Below, piece by piece: positions 16,319-26,157 of a stretch of 64,000 nucleotides of DNA. The notes under the pieces are model-generated. The model had not been told where the DNA came from. It saw only the letters and a list, made by a program, of their open reading frames with translations, and ran no database searches. Position numbers and translations under genes: made by a program. The stretch is from Oscillatoria acuminata PCC 6304 (GTDB lineage Bacteria; Cyanobacteriota; Cyanobacteriia; Cyanobacteriales; Laspinemataceae). Location of the stretch: positions 6,139,227-6,203,226 of the forward strand of contig NC_019693.1 in the NCBI RefSeq assembly GCF_000317105.1, given 5' to 3'. Positions within the stretch are counted from its first letter, which is position 1. Every line of letters starts with the position of its first letter.

Positions 16319-17338
16319 TTATCGCATATTCTGTTTGCGTTCTTTTTTCGGGTCGCGAGTTCCGGCAGCGGCAATTTCTGCATCTAACAGGGTGCGACCC
16401 GTGGCCGTGAGATAAACATCATCTAAACTGGGTCGAGATTGGGCAATTCCGAAGGTGGGTAAACCGGCATCTCGTAAGGCTTGCTGAATGGTTAATAGGG
16501 CATCACTTTGGGATTTCACCACCAAATTCAGGGAATTTCCTTGAGCGTTATTGATGATAATTTCTTCTACAAACGGCAGGGGTTCGAGTAAGGATTTGGC
16601 TTGTTGCGCCTCTTCCATTGGGGAGAATTCCCGGATGCGTAGGGTAATGCGATCGCCTCCGACTTTATCTTTTAAGGCAGAAGGGGTGCCAGTATCAATC
16701 ACTTGACCGCGATCGATAATGGCGACGCGATCGGCCAAGGCATCAATTTCTTCCAGATAATGACTGGTAATCAAAACCGTTGTCCCATTTTCGCGCAACT
16801 GCCGCAGAAATCCCCAAACCGCCATCCGAGTCTCAATATCCAATCCCACGGTGGGTTCATCCAAAACTAAAACATCCGGTTGGTGCAACAATCCTGCCGC
16901 TAAATCCAGCCGCTTCTTGAGACCCCCGGAATATTTGCCCGTTTGGCGATCGGCCCATTCGTCCAATCCCAATAAGGCGAGGACCGTCTTAATTCTATCT
17001 CTTGCCAAAAATTTCGGAAGATGATATAATGCCGCTTGCAATTCCAACAGTTCGCGACCCGTCAGCACCTTATCTAAAGCCACTTCCTGGGCCACATAAC
17101 CCAGACGCCCTCGGGCGAGTTTAGGATTCGCCACCACATCGATGCCAGAAACCTCCAGACGACCGGCATCGGGAGTGACCAGACTGCATAAACAGCGAAT
17201 CGTGGTGGTTTTGCCTGCACCATTGGGACCCAACAGCCCGAAGATTTCACCGGGAGCAATTTGGAACGAGACATCTTTAACCGCTTCAACGGTTCCGTAA
17301 CGCTTTTGAAGGTTTTCGATTAAAACAGCAGGGGCCAT
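16319..17338 (-). CDS. ABC transporter ATP-binding protein (DrrA/CcmA type)
   Basis: 339 residues from ATG 17338 (MAPAVLIENLQKRYG). It has a Walker A GPNGAGKTT (37-45), signature YSGGLKKRLDLA (136-147), Walker B VLVLDEP (156-162) and switch His193 in LITSHYLEE. The C-terminal part carries the DUF4162-like segment common to DrrA proteins. It energises export through the downstream ABC-2 permease. Confidence 0.92.
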   Translation of the reverse strand: MAPAVLIENLQKRYGTVEAVKDVSFQIAPGEIFGLLGPNGAGKTTTIRCLCSLVTPDAGRLEVSGIDVVANPKLARGRLGYVAQEVALDKVLTGRELLELQAALYHLPKFLARDRIKTVLALLGLDEWADRQTGKYSGGLKKRLDLAAGLLHQPDVLVLDEPTVGLDIETRMAVWGFLRQLRENGTTVLITSHYLEEIDALADRVAIIDRGQVIDTGTPSALKDKVGGDRITLRIREFSPMEEAQQAKSLLEPLPFVEEIIINNAQGNSLNLVVKSQSDALLTIQQALRDAGLPTFGIAQSRPSLDDVYLTATGRTLLDAEIAAAGTRDPKKERKQNMR

Positions 17339-17553
17339 GAGTTTCTTAATCCGAACTTGATACAAATCTACACAGTCTGTAATTTCATTTTAACCGCTTT
17401 ATGGTATGTCCGGAGTAAAAATTTCAGAATAGGGCCTCTCAGTCTAAGGGATTACCCTGGATCAAGGGTTGGCAGTGGATGGGGTGAATCAGGCAGATGG
17501 GGAGGGCGTGGATAATGCCTAAATTGCTAAATTTTCGCCGATTCTTGGTGGGA

Positions 17554-18108
17554 TTAAGGAATTTTAGCTTCGTCAAAAATCTGGGAGGGAGTGAATTCTA
17601 ATCCGGGGAATAATTCATCGGTAATGAGTTCATCACCTCGGTGGGTTTGGGGGGGAGAATCGGGATAGAAAATTGTGATAGTTTTGACTTTAGCATCGAC
17701 AACCCAGACGCGAGAGACTCCGGCATTTAAGTAATCGATCGCCTTGCCACTGATTTCGCCAAAACTTTGGTCCGGTGAAATAATTTCAATGGCTAATTCG
17801 GGAGGAACGAGACAAGGTTCATCAAGGATGCGATCTAGAGATATGCGATCGGCTGAGATATACAGCAAATCCGGGATGGGTACCCAGTCCTGACCCTTCC
17901 GTTTGAGTGCGATCGCCCACTCAACCCCCACCTCACCCCGGTCCTGATTCCATTGCATTAACAGTAAACACAGGGTACAGGTTAAACGGGAATGAAAGCG
18001 TTTTGGTAATAGTTTGGGTTTAGCTTCTCCATCAACCAATTCGTAGGTAATATCCCCTTCTGGTAAAGCGAAAAATTCTTCTAGGGTCAGTTTTGCTTTG
18101 ACTTCCAC
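17554..18108 (-). CDS. Uma2 family (DUF820) putative endonuclease
   Basis: 184 residues. It opens with LTLEEFFALPEGDITYELVDGEA, and the PD-(D/E)XK-like core is visible as VPIPDLLYIS and PPELAIEIISPDQ, followed by the K-containing AIDYLNAGVSRVWVVD strand. The family is hugely expanded in cyanobacteria; its function is essentially unknown despite the nuclease fold. The protein is complete. The gene stands alone, and AGGAGG lies just before its ATG at 18108. Confidence 0.88.
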   Translation of the reverse strand: MEVKAKLTLEEFFALPEGDITYELVDGEAKPKLLPKRFHSRLTCTLCLLLMQWNQDRGEVGVEWAIALKRKGQDWVPIPDLLYISADRISLDRILDEPCLVPPELAIEIISPDQSFGEISGKAIDYLNAGVSRVWVVDAKVKTITIFYPDSPPQTHRGDELITDELFPGLEFTPSQIFDEAKIP

Positions 18109-18573
18109 GTTACCTCCTGTGATGTTAATCTTTGTTCACTGTAACATTTTTAGTTGATCTAACCCTGCACCTTTCAGGGTACAGTTTTTTATAAATCTAT
18201 AGCGGTTCTCATGGGCGTGAGTACAGAATATAAATTGTAGGGGCGCAATGCTTGCGCCCGGGGAGGGCGCAAGCATTGCGCCCCTACGCATCCAACAGAG
18301 AACCTATATCATACGGAATCCGGTAGTTATAGGTCTGTTAAAAGGATCGACACTCAGGGGACCCCACCCTAACCCTCCCCTTGCAAAGGGGAGGGAACCG
18401 GAGGTGAAATTACAACGACTTTTGATAACCGGATTCCGTATCAAAACCCAATTGGGTATCATTTTCTCAAAATTGCCCAAAAAATTAGGGGTAGGCAATT
18501 GGCCCACCCCATCCCACAATATTTGTGGTTTACTAACCCATTTGGGTTAGTTTTATTGGTAATTAACTGCTCA
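18109..18573. repeat. Repeat-rich spacer: GGGGCGCAATGC palindrome and ATACGGAATCCGG arms
   Basis: At 18238-18288, GTAGGGGCGCAATGCTTGCG and its inverse form a palindrome (the family A core without the family A ends). It is flanked by TATAGCGGTTCTC (about 18198) and GAGAACCTATA (about 18297), an inverted pair. Further right, ATACGGAATCCGG (18311) and CCGGATTCCGTAT (18429-18441) are family B-like outer arms around a different core. No gene was recognised. Confidence 0.75.
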
Positions 18574-19554
18574 TTACATCATTCCCGTTGCACTGATTAA
18601 AACCTGGACATTCTGACCGATCGCCGCCACTACCTGATGAGTCACGGGCAAACTATCCACCACCATTCCGGCAGATAATAACATCAGATATAAAATCGAG
18701 TATTTAAACAGCGATCGCGCTTTGTCTCGGTCTGTGGGGGCTTGCAACAGTTCCCAGGCTTTCTTGGCAAAAATCACCCCTAAAAATACCGCCAATGCTG
18801 CATAGACCATTCCACTGGTATGCAAGGGATAAGTCAGCCCTAGGGTTAATGGCAAAAGCAATAAAGTATAATACCAGATTTGACGGGCGGTTTCTTCATC
18901 TCCCTTAATCACCGGCAACATGGGGACATTGACTGCGGCATAGTCATCGCGAATCATCATGGCTAATGCCCAGAAGTGGGGCGGTGTCCACAGAAAAATG
19001 ATGGCGAACATGACCCAAGGGGCCCAACTCAGGTCTCCGGTAACTGCCGCCCAACCGACTAACGGGGGAATCGCCCCGGCAGCGCCTCCGATGACGATAT
19101 TTTGGGTACTGTGACGCTTGAGTAAATGGGTATAGATGGCGACGTAGAAGACGATTCCCGACATGGCTAGAAGTGCGGCGAGTAAGTTCGCAAACACTGT
19201 TAGCAGGGTAAACGAAGTGACTGCTAGGGCGATCGCAAAAATCAGCGCATCCCGAGGTTGCACTCGACCCGAAGGTAAGGGGCGATGACGGGTGCGTTCC
19301 ATGATGTAATCGATATCGCGATCGTACAAACAGTTAATTGTATTCGCTGACGCGGCAGCTAAAGCCCCGCCCGCCATTGTCACTAACACTAACAGGGGGT
19401 CAACTTCTCCATTGGCCGCTACCCAGAGTCCGGATGCTGTGGTAATCAGCAGCAACAGAATAATTCGAGGTTTGGTTAACTGGTAGTAACTTTTTAGCAC
19501 TTGCAACAGAGTTTCATGATGCCGTTGTGTACCAGTTGCGATGATTTCTTGCAT
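18574..19554 (-). CDS. ctaB: Protoheme IX farnesyltransferase (heme O synthase)
   Basis: 326 residues, UbiA-type prenyltransferase with about eight or nine membrane helices. The prenyl-diphosphate motif NCLYDRDID (74-82) is followed by [13 protein letters not shown], both diagnostic of CtaB/CyoE. It farnesylates heme b to heme O, the first step to heme A for the oxidase encoded divergently at 21-25 kb. It lies downstream of ctaA on the same strand (77-base gap), a likely ctaA-ctaB transcript. The N-terminal 20 residues are extra-hydrophilic. Confidence 0.95.
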   Translation of the reverse strand: MQEIIATGTQRHHETLLQVLKSYYQLTKPRIILLLLITTASGLWVAANGEVDPLLVLVTMAGGALAAASANTINCLYDRDIDYIMERTRHRPLPSGRVQPRDALIFAIALAVTSFTLLTVFANLLAALLAMSGIVFYVAIYTHLLKRHSTQNIVIGGAAGAIPPLVGWAAVTGDLSWAPWVMFAIIFLWTPPHFWALAMMIRDDYAAVNVPMLPVIKGDEETARQIWYYTLLLLPLTLGLTYPLHTSGMVYAALAVFLGVIFAKKAWELLQAPTDRDKARSLFKYSILYLMLLSAGMVVDSLPVTHQVVAAIGQNVQVLISATGMM

Positions 19555-19631
19555 GATAAATGTTTTGTTTCCTTTCAGCAGTCAAGAGGCTGGGCCATTG
19601 CATCGAAATACAGTTGACGATGGAAAAATTT

Positions 19632-20555
19632 TCAAACCCGAACAGTTCCGGCGCGATCGCGCAGTGCTAATACTGTAAACGCCACCAGGGTTCCGAGTAA
19701 GGCTGCACCCGTGGCTTGGTGAGACACTGTGAGCAGTTCCACTTGCAGATGTTCATAAAAGGTAGCAATCCCTAAGCCAATTTGCAACAGCAACAAAATA
19801 CCGGCCCACCTAGCGAGTTGTCGTAATTTAGGATGCAAGGCCGGAGTTCGGAATGCCAAGACCACTAAGGCGAGAATTGTGACGGTTGGGGGAACAACCC
19901 CAAAAATGTGACTGTTCATCACGGTACATAGCTGATTGTAGCCGAAACATTGGTGGAGCGCCCATTGGGAACCGACTAATCCCCCGAGTAAACTTTGGAC
20001 ATAGACAAAAACTGCTCCGAACAGGCTAATCCAGGGGAGTTTACCCACATTGCCAGTCCCTTGATAGGGTAACAGTGCCATGCCGATAATCAACAGGGTG
20101 GTGAAAAATAAGAGAGCAGTGCCCAGATGAGCGGTTACAATGTCAAATCGCAGCAGTTCGGTGACGGTGAGTCCGCCTAAGACGGCTTGAAAGACAATTA
20201 AACCCAATGCGCCGGTGGAGGCAAAGGGTAGCCAACCGGGGAGTTCGCGTCGATCCCACCAGGATAAACCGGCTAAGGCGATCGCGCTGATGCCGATTAA
20301 TCCCGCATCTAAGCGGTGAAACCATTCCAAGAACACCTGCAAATTCATCTGCTGGGTGGGGACTAACTGACCATAACAAAGCGGCCAGTCTGGACAAGCC
20401 AGACCCGCATTCATCACCCTTGTTGCACTGCCGACTGCCATTAATAGCAGGGTCGCGATCGCAATTTTCCAAACCAAGCGACGAATCCGATCCCGAGGGG
20501 GGGAGTCCGTGGGTGCGATCGCCGGATGCCGATCAACGACTGAGTTCGCCATCAT
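19632..20555 (-). CDS. ctaA: Heme A synthase (COX15/CtaA family)
   Basis: 307 residues with eight predicted membrane helices. GSATRVMNAGLACPDWPLCYG is the CtaA signature; histidine heme ligands appear in WFHRLDAG, TAHLGTA, LHQ and VSHQATGA, in two pseudo-repeats. It oxidises the heme O methyl group to make heme A. AAGGAG stands 5 bases before the first of two tandem ATGs. Divergent from ctaC, so about 500 bases hold both promoters. Confidence 0.94.
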   Translation of the reverse strand: MMANSVVDRHPAIAPTDSPPRDRIRRLVWKIAIATLLLMAVGSATRVMNAGLACPDWPLCYGQLVPTQQMNLQVFLEWFHRLDAGLIGISAIALAGLSWWDRRELPGWLPFASTGALGLIVFQAVLGGLTVTELLRFDIVTAHLGTALLFFTTLLIIGMALLPYQGTGNVGKLPWISLFGAVFVYVQSLLGGLVGSQWALHQCFGYNQLCTVMNSHIFGVVPPTVTILALVVLAFRTPALHPKLRQLARWAGILLLLQIGLGIATFYEHLQVELLTVSHQATGAALLGTLVAFTVLALRDRAGTVRV

Positions 20556-21053
20556 TGCTACTCCTTCGCGTCATTTTCGTTCCTTATGTTAAATTAACAC
20601 TGAGTAATTACTCTGATGTAGTTTATCCTTTCCCCCAAATCCAACAACCCCAATCTTTTTCTACAGTAGCGAGTCAGAAGCCAGAGCGACAAGCCTTTTC
20701 CCTAATTTTCCCTCCCCGAAAAATTGCCCGGATTTCCTGACAATCTCTCCCCCAAAGTTAACCTTTCTTCACAAATCCCCGTTCGTAGTGACGGTTTCAA
20801 CCGTCATCCCCGTTCACTGCCGAAAATATTCACCGATAACAACAGTGCAATCCTTGGGCCCATCCACGAACCCTTCCCCAAAAAACCCCCGATTTATCCC
20901 GTCTCTGTGACAAATTGAGGGACGGAATATACCCACAACCCATACATCGGACCCGAAAAATTGCTAACTTAGCAAATGGAGTCATAAAAAACTGTTGCAA
21001 GACAGCACTCGGAGTCGCCGACTGCGGCAAAATTTCTCATCAAGGAGGTTGAA
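20556..21053. other. Divergent ctaA / ctaC control region
   Basis: 498 bases without a gene. Visible: a small hairpin TGACGGTTTCAACCGTCA at 20789-20806, next to CGTTCGTAG, a module also present at 31478 and in family A repeats; and the strong AAGGAGGT ribosome site of ctaC near 21042. Promoter boxes cannot be assigned with confidence. Confidence 0.5.
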
Positions 21054-22067
21054 GTGAAAGTACCCAGTGCTATTTGGACGATGATAGCAGGCATCACCAT
21101 CACGCTGGTGAGCTTGTGGGTCGGCCAGAATCATAGTCTCATGCCCGTTGCCGCCTCAGAAGAAGCGCCCCGGATTGATGCACTATTTAACACGATGATG
21201 ACCATTTCCACAGGTCTCTTCCTGATTGTGCAAGGGATCATCGTGATTTCCATTTTCAAATTTAGAAAACGGGCCAATGACAATACCGATGGGCCACCTA
21301 TTCACGGCAACGTTCCCCTAGAAATTCTCTGGACAGCGATCCCGGCCATCATCATCATGGGGATCGGGGTCTACAGTTTTGAAATTTACAACTCAATGGG
21401 GGGCCTAGACCCAATGGCTTCCCATGAGTCCCATGTCGCCCATAAACACCAGGCTGGGGCTGCGATCGCCGCATCTTTACCCTCGGACGAACCTGGCATG
21501 GCCCCCAGTAAAGCACAGGGTAAAATGGTCGCCCTCGGGGTGGGCGCTTCCCCCCGCACCCAAGGCCAAGAGCCCTTTGTCAGTGTCAATGTCCTCGGAC
21601 TCCAGTTTGCCTGGATTTTCACCTATCCCAACAGTGGGGTAACCTCTGGAGAATTGCATCTTCCAGCAGGAAAAGAGGTGGAACTGACCATTAGCGCCAG
21701 TGATGTGATCCATTCCCTGTGGATTCCGGAATTTCGACTGAAACAAGACGCCATCCCCGGACGAGAAAGCGAGTTGCGCTTTGTTCCCCAAATAGTCGGT
21801 GAATACTCCGTGGTTTGCGCCGAACTCTGTGGGTCCTATCATGGCGGGATGAAAACCCGGGTGATTGTGCAGTCGGAAGAAGATTTCCAAGCGTGGTTAC
21901 AGAGTCAGATTGTGGCCCAATCTGAGGGAGTTGAAACTCTGGCCCTGAATCCGGCAGACTTATCGGAAACCGACTATCTGCAACCTTTGGCTGCTGAGAT
22001 GGGGATTGATGGAGAGACCCTTAACCAACTCCATGCCGAACACCATCTGGGCGATCGCTCGATTTAA
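21054..22067 (+). CDS. ctaC: Cytochrome c oxidase subunit II
   Basis: 337 residues from a GTG start with AAGGAGGT upstream. The N-terminal segment (about 8-24) resembles a signal peptide, followed by two membrane helices (about 47-68 and 91-113) and a periplasmic/lumenal cupredoxin domain. CuA ligands are complete: His220, then CAELCGSYHGGM with Cys255, Glu257, Cys259, His263 and Met266. A His-rich insert (about 123-135) sits between the helices and the cupredoxin domain. It receives electrons from cytochrome c6 or plastocyanin. First gene of ctaC-ctaD-ctaE. Confidence 0.96.
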   Translation: MKVPSAIWTMIAGITITLVSLWVGQNHSLMPVAASEEAPRIDALFNTMMTISTGLFLIVQGIIVISIFKFRKRANDNTDGPPIHGNVPLEILWTAIPAIIIMGIGVYSFEIYNSMGGLDPMASHESHVAHKHQAGAAIAASLPSDEPGMAPSKAQGKMVALGVGASPRTQGQEPFVSVNVLGLQFAWIFTYPNSGVTSGELHLPAGKEVELTISASDVIHSLWIPEFRLKQDAIPGRESELRFVPQIVGEYSVVCAELCGSYHGGMKTRVIVQSEEDFQAWLQSQIVAQSEGVETLALNPADLSETDYLQPLAAEMGIDGETLNQLHAEHHLGDRSI

Positions 22068-22083
22068 CCCCCGAAATGTCTTT

Positions 22084-22206
22084 ATACGGAATCCGGTTGT
22101 GATATGTCTATAAAAACCCGCACCCTGAAGGGTGGGGCTATACGAACGAAGCCCGCCTGCGCGGGCTAAAGAGCGAAAACCGACTTGAGACAACCGGATT
22201 TGGTAT
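22084..22206. repeat. Dispersed repeat family B, copy 3 (complete, uninterrupted)
   Basis: Outer inverted arms ATACGGAATCCGGTTGT and ACAACCGGATTTGGTAT enclose CCCGCACCCTGAAGGGT and GCCCGCCTGCGCGGGC hairpins. It lies inside the ctaC-ctaD gap and could change the ratio of transcripts or processing of the oxidase mRNA. It is the best reference copy of the family. Confidence 0.9.
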
Positions 22207-22310
22207 TAGCTGTGGAGGGGAGATGCAACTCGCCCTTTAACCTGGAACGAGTGACCTATCATCCCTAATCAGCAGGGGAACTCAGACGCATCAGTAATAA
22301 CAATTGATTT

Positions 22311-24011
22311 ATGGCACAAGTAACTGAACCCGAAACCGATAACCTCGGGGAAACCCTAGCTGCTGAAGCGGGTGGACAAACCCCTTGGCGAGAATACTTT
22401 AGCTTTAGTACGGACCATAAGGTGATCGGGATTCAATACCTGGTCTGCACCTTTATTTTCTATCTGATTGGCGGTGCATTAGCCACTGCTGTTCGGACCG
22501 AATTGGCAACTCCCGACTCGGATTTTGTCAGCCGTGAACTCTATAACGGTCTGTTTACGATCCATGCGACGATCATGATTTTTCTGTGGATCGTGCCTGC
22601 GGGGACCGGGGCCTTTGGCAACTACCTGATTCCCCTGATGATTGGGGCACGGGATATGGCTTTCCCCCGGTTGAATGCGATCGCCTTTTGGCTGATCCCC
22701 CCCGGTGGAATCCTGCTACTATCTAGCTTCTTCGTCGGTGCCGCTGGTGCCGGTTGGACCTCCTATCCCCCGTTAAGTACCACCGGGGAAAAAGCGGGCG
22801 AATTTATCTGGATTTTGAGTGTCCTAATCCTGGGAACCTCCTCCATTTTGGGTGGGATCAACTTTTTGACTACCATCCTGAAAATGCGGATGCCGGGAAT
22901 GGGATTAAATGATATGCCCTTGTTTTGCTGGGCGATGCTGGCAGCTTCGGCATTGATTTTAATCTCGACTCCGGTGTTAGCGGGGGCGTTAATTCTTCTG
23001 GCGTTTGATTTAATCGCTGGAACTACCTTTTTCAATCCAATGGGCGGTGGGGACCCGGTGGTTTACCAGCATATGTTCTGGTTCTATTCCCACCCGGCGG
23101 TTTATATCATGATTCTGCCCATTTTTGGGATGATTTCTGATATTTTGCCGGTGCACGCCCGCAAGCCGATTTTTGGCTATCAGGCGATCGCCTATTCCAG
23201 TATGGCGATTAGCTTTCTGGGCTTAATCGTCTGGGCGCACCATATGTTCACCAGTGGTACCCCCGGTTGGTTACGGATGTTCTTCATGGTCGCAACCATG
23301 ATTATCGCCGTTCCCACGGGAATTAAGGTGTTTAGCTGGTTAGCAACCGTTTGGGGGGGCAAAATTCGCCTCAACAGCGCCATGCTGTTCGGGTTGGGTT
23401 TCGTCTCCATGTTCGTGATTGGCGGACTGAGTGGGATTATGATTGCCTCGGTCCCCTTTGATATTCACGTTCACGATACCTATTTCATTGTCGCCCACTT
23501 GCATTATGTGCTGTTTGGCGGCAGCGTCTTCGGTCTGTATGCGGGGATTTATCACTGGTTCCCGAAGATGACGGGACGGATGATGAACGAATTTCTGGGC
23601 AAATTACATTTTGTCTTGACGTTCATTGGGTTTAACCTCTGCTTCCTGCCGATGCATTATCTGGGACTGCAAGGGATGCCGCGTCGGGTGGCGGAGTATG
23701 ACCCCAAATTTGCTACGGTCAATTTAATTTGTACCGTGGGGTCTTATATCCTGGCGGTTTCTACCTTCCCATTGATTATTAATGCGGTGTGGAGTTGGAT
23801 CAAGGGTGCGAAAGCATCGGGCAATCCCTGGGATGCGTTAACGATGGAGTGGCAGACGGCTTCCCCTCCGCCGGTGGAGAATTTTATTGGGGAACCTGTG
23901 CGCTTGACTGGTCCTTATGATTACGGTATGGGCGATCGCAATCCGAACGTCCAAATGCCGGAGTCCCAAGCGAATACTCCCATGCTATCCGGGGGACCGA
24001 CGGTTTCCTAA
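22311..24011 (+). CDS. ctaD: Cytochrome c oxidase subunit I
   Basis: 566 residues, twelve membrane helices. It binds heme a and the heme a3-CuB centre. Motifs: FSTDHKVIGIQYL at the start, NGLFTIHATIMIFLW (heme ligand), MFWFYSHPAVYIMILP (CuB His and the crosslinked Tyr region), WAHHMFTSG (two CuB His), and HDTYFIVAHLHYVLFG (a3 and a ligands). Typical A-type heme-copper oxidase of cyanobacterial thylakoid or cytoplasmic membrane. Second gene of the oxidase cluster. Confidence 0.97.
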   Translation: MAQVTEPETDNLGETLAAEAGGQTPWREYFSFSTDHKVIGIQYLVCTFIFYLIGGALATAVRTELATPDSDFVSRELYNGLFTIHATIMIFLWIVPAGTGAFGNYLIPLMIGARDMAFPRLNAIAFWLIPPGGILLLSSFFVGAAGAGWTSYPPLSTTGEKAGEFIWILSVLILGTSSILGGINFLTTILKMRMPGMGLNDMPLFCWAMLAASALILISTPVLAGALILLAFDLIAGTTFFNPMGGGDPVVYQHMFWFYSHPAVYIMILPIFGMISDILPVHARKPIFGYQAIAYSSMAISFLGLIVWAHHMFTSGTPGWLRMFFMVATMIIAVPTGIKVFSWLATVWGGKIRLNSAMLFGLGFVSMFVIGGLSGIMIASVPFDIHVHDTYFIVAHLHYVLFGGSVFGLYAGIYHWFPKMTGRMMNEFLGKLHFVLTFIGFNLCFLPMHYLGLQGMPRRVAEYDPKFATVNLICTVGSYILAVSTFPLIINAVWSWIKGAKASGNPWDALTMEWQTASPPPVENFIGEPVRLTGPYDYGMGDRNPNVQMPESQANTPMLSGGPTVS

Positions 24012-24101
24012 CCCTCGCAACTGCGTTTTTTGGGGGCGGGCTTGACCCGACCCCAAAACATCCCAGACTCAATTCGTAAACTCTACAACAGGCGATCGCT
24101 T

Positions 24102-24725
24102 ATGCAAGGGACAATTGATACAAGCAAGGCGGCTATACAAGCTGAACATGGGGCGGGAGCCCACGGCGGTCATCATGGTGACCATCCGGATCATCGAATT
24201 TTTGGCATCATCATGTTTCTGGTGGCGGAGTCGATGATCTTTTTGGGATTATTCGCCGCTTATCTCACGTTTCGCTCGGTGACCCCAGACTGGCCACCGG
24301 AAGGGACTCCAGAAATGGAATTGCTGCTGCCCGGGGTGAATACGATTATCCTGATTTCCAGCAGTTTTGTGATGAATCGCGGCAATGCGGCGATTAAGAA
24401 GAATGATGTTAAGGGTCTGAGATTTTGGTTCGGGCTAACGGCACTCATGGGGGCGGTGTTCCTCGTGGGCCAGTTGTATGAATATTTTCATACCGGCTTT
24501 GGTTTGGCGGATAATATCTTTACCAGCACGTTTTATGTGCTAACGGGCTTTCACGGATTGCACGTCACCTTTGGATTGCTGTTAATTTTGGCAGTTTTAT
24601 GGCAATCCCTGAAGGCGGGTCATTATTCTAGTGAGAGTCACTTTGGACCAGAAGCAGCAGAATTATACTGGCACTTTGTTGATGTGGTCTGGATTGTGCT
24701 GTTTACAATTCTGTATTTGTTTTAA
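24102..24725 (+). CDS. ctaE: Cytochrome c oxidase subunit III
   Basis: 207 residues from ATG 24102 (MQGTIDTSKAA); an upstream in-frame TTG at 24030 would add 24 residues that do not look conserved. A His-rich N-terminal segment (HGAGAHGGHHGDHPDHR) precedes about five membrane helices. Family motifs: FLVAESMIFLGLFAAYLTFR, FVMNRGNAAI, FYVLTGFHGLHV and LYWHFVDVVWIVLF. It supports the stability and proton delivery of subunit I. Confidence 0.95.
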   Translation: MQGTIDTSKAAIQAEHGAGAHGGHHGDHPDHRIFGIIMFLVAESMIFLGLFAAYLTFRSVTPDWPPEGTPEMELLLPGVNTIILISSSFVMNRGNAAIKKNDVKGLRFWFGLTALMGAVFLVGQLYEYFHTGFGLADNIFTSTFYVLTGFHGLHVTFGLLLILAVLWQSLKAGHYSSESHFGPEAAELYWHFVDVVWIVLFTILYLF

Positions 24726-25127
24726 TGGGGAGGTTGTAATATGTTTGCTGGATTATCCGGAGTGACCTAACCCCCCAACCCCCTTCCCTCAGAGGGAAGG
24801 GGGAGAAGAGGGAGGAGAGGAAGAAATGGTTTTTCCAGTTAATCCAGCGAGCTTGATGTTAGACCTCCTTGGGGAGGTGACTTCCATTTTTGATGAGATT
24901 TGCCCCCAGTTGGGGGGTTTTTTTGTGCGATCGCCGTTTCACCGTGGAGAGCGCCCTAATCATGCGCTTCGCCAGGAGTCAAATCCTGGGCGTGACAGGC
25001 ATCATCGGGGCGATCGCTTCGGTTTCTTCCCGTTTCAAAGGGATTTTAAAAAAGCGTTTTTCAACTAACGCGGTCAATTTCTATCCCATAAAAGGGGATA
25101 GAAGAGGCTGAAAATTTGTTAGAATAG
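24726..25127. other. Spacer after ctaE: 9-codon ORF, truncated family D repeat, terminator-like hairpin
   Basis: GGGGAGG at 24727 precedes ATG 24741, but the frame stops after nine codons (MFAGLSGVT). The stop TAA lies within the left end of a family D repeat (about 24763-24810: GACCTAACCCCCCAA and the CCCTTCCCTCAGAGGGAAGGG hairpin). A second hairpin, GCCCCCAGTTGGGGGG followed by TTTTTT at 24902-24925 (+), looks like the terminator of the ctaCDE transcript. Confidence 0.55.
24902..24925 (+). terminator. Candidate terminator of the ctaCDE cluster
   Basis: CCCCC/GGGGG stem with an AGTT loop followed by a run of seven T, 177 bases after ctaE. Confidence 0.6.
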
Positions 25128-25409
25128 TTAGTGAATTTTACTGGCTACTTTTCGGAGGGTTTCCGTAAATTGTTCGCTTTCGATGAGCTTGGTCATTTCA
25201 ATGGCAGCGGTTTGGATTTGCTGAACGTGCTTGAGTTTTTTCTCATCCGACCAGCTATTGCTATAACATTCCAGTAAATCAGCGGATAATAAGATCGTCG
25301 TTAAGGGCGTTCTCAGTTCGTGGGAAATCAAGGTCATAAAGTATGACTTGAGTGCAACTAGCTTTTCTTGATCCTCTACTTGAGTCGTACCCGGTTGAAT
25401 AGTGTGCAT
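25128..25409 (-). CDS. Stand-alone HisKA (histidine kinase dimerisation) domain protein
   Basis: 93 residues. LISHELRTPLTTILLSADLL (28-47) is a full H-box with phospho-acceptor His30, followed by the second helix of the dimerisation hairpin (about 57-77). No HATPase catalytic domain and no sensor domain are present, and neighbouring sequence in any frame does not supply one. In longer cyanobacterial kinases this segment is followed by an N-box-containing ATPase. It may be a truncated kinase remnant, or a small protein that pairs with another kinase as a phosphotransfer or decoy partner. Confidence 0.65.
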   Translation of the reverse strand: MHTIQPGTTQVEDQEKLVALKSYFMTLISHELRTPLTTILLSADLLECYSNSWSDEKKLKHVQQIQTAAIEMTKLIESEQFTETLRKVASKIH

Positions 25410-26157
25410 GGCGATTTATGGAGTTGGCTTGTTAAAGGAGTTTCCGGTTTAAGATGACTCAGAGATCAACGGGAATTGATCAGGTGCGAGGGTTGGCGGG
25501 CGATCGCTGAAATCCTCTAGCTTGGGCTGATTGGAATCTCGATGGGACCATTCCCTCCGGTCCCAACCTGATCCCGTTCCCCTAAAGGGTTCCGCAACCC
25601 CGAATATTTTGCCCCCTGGATACCGAACCCACCCGGAATTCATACACCTGAAAGTTAGAATTTCTCTAAGTTAACCCTTATAGTAAGCGATTTGTCTCCA
25701 TAGGGCTAGGCAGTCCTCCCCTCTATTTTTCAATGAAATGTTAGCCTCTGCTGACTAAACCGATTATCCTGAAACAAAACACTCAGGACTTCCGCCTCTG
25801 TTGAGAATTGCCCCTCCATTTAAAGGTTCAGTAGGGGGTTTGAAGCGAGGGGGTATCCATGAGGGCTGGAGACCCTTCACCGGATATCCGCAGCTAGAGG
25901 AAAGGGTTGTCGGTCTTGTGGATAGACTCCTGGGCCTCCTTCATTCCATCAAACGCTCAGGATCTGATGCTGATGAGCGCCTGAATCGGCTACCCTAAAA
26001 CTCTATGGGTACTCAGCCGGCGATCGCAGTGAGTCAGTGCTAACCCTCTATCGCAGTTAAACCCCCTGCCTGTTCCCATAAAAAAGCCTCTCAACAGCCG
26101 GATAATTTACAGTTGAGAGGCTGATTGTTTTGAATTTAAGGTCTGGTCTAGAGCGGT
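25410..26157. other. Spacer without a supported gene
   Basis: 748 bases. Short open frames at 25449-25643 (-) and 25801-25998 (+) have no ribosome site or recognisable family and are not called. The terminator hairpin of the PPC-domain gene lies at 26086-26121. Confidence 0.55.
26086..26121 (-). terminator. Rho-independent terminator of the PPC-domain gene
   Basis: GCCTCTCAAC and GTTGAGAGGC form a 10-bp stem. On the minus strand it is followed by GCTTTTTT, about 40 bases after the stop. Confidence 0.85.

Noticed and set aside
25801-25998. 65-codon open frame (+)
   Set aside because: Gly/Arg-rich composition without a family or ribosome site; likely chance.
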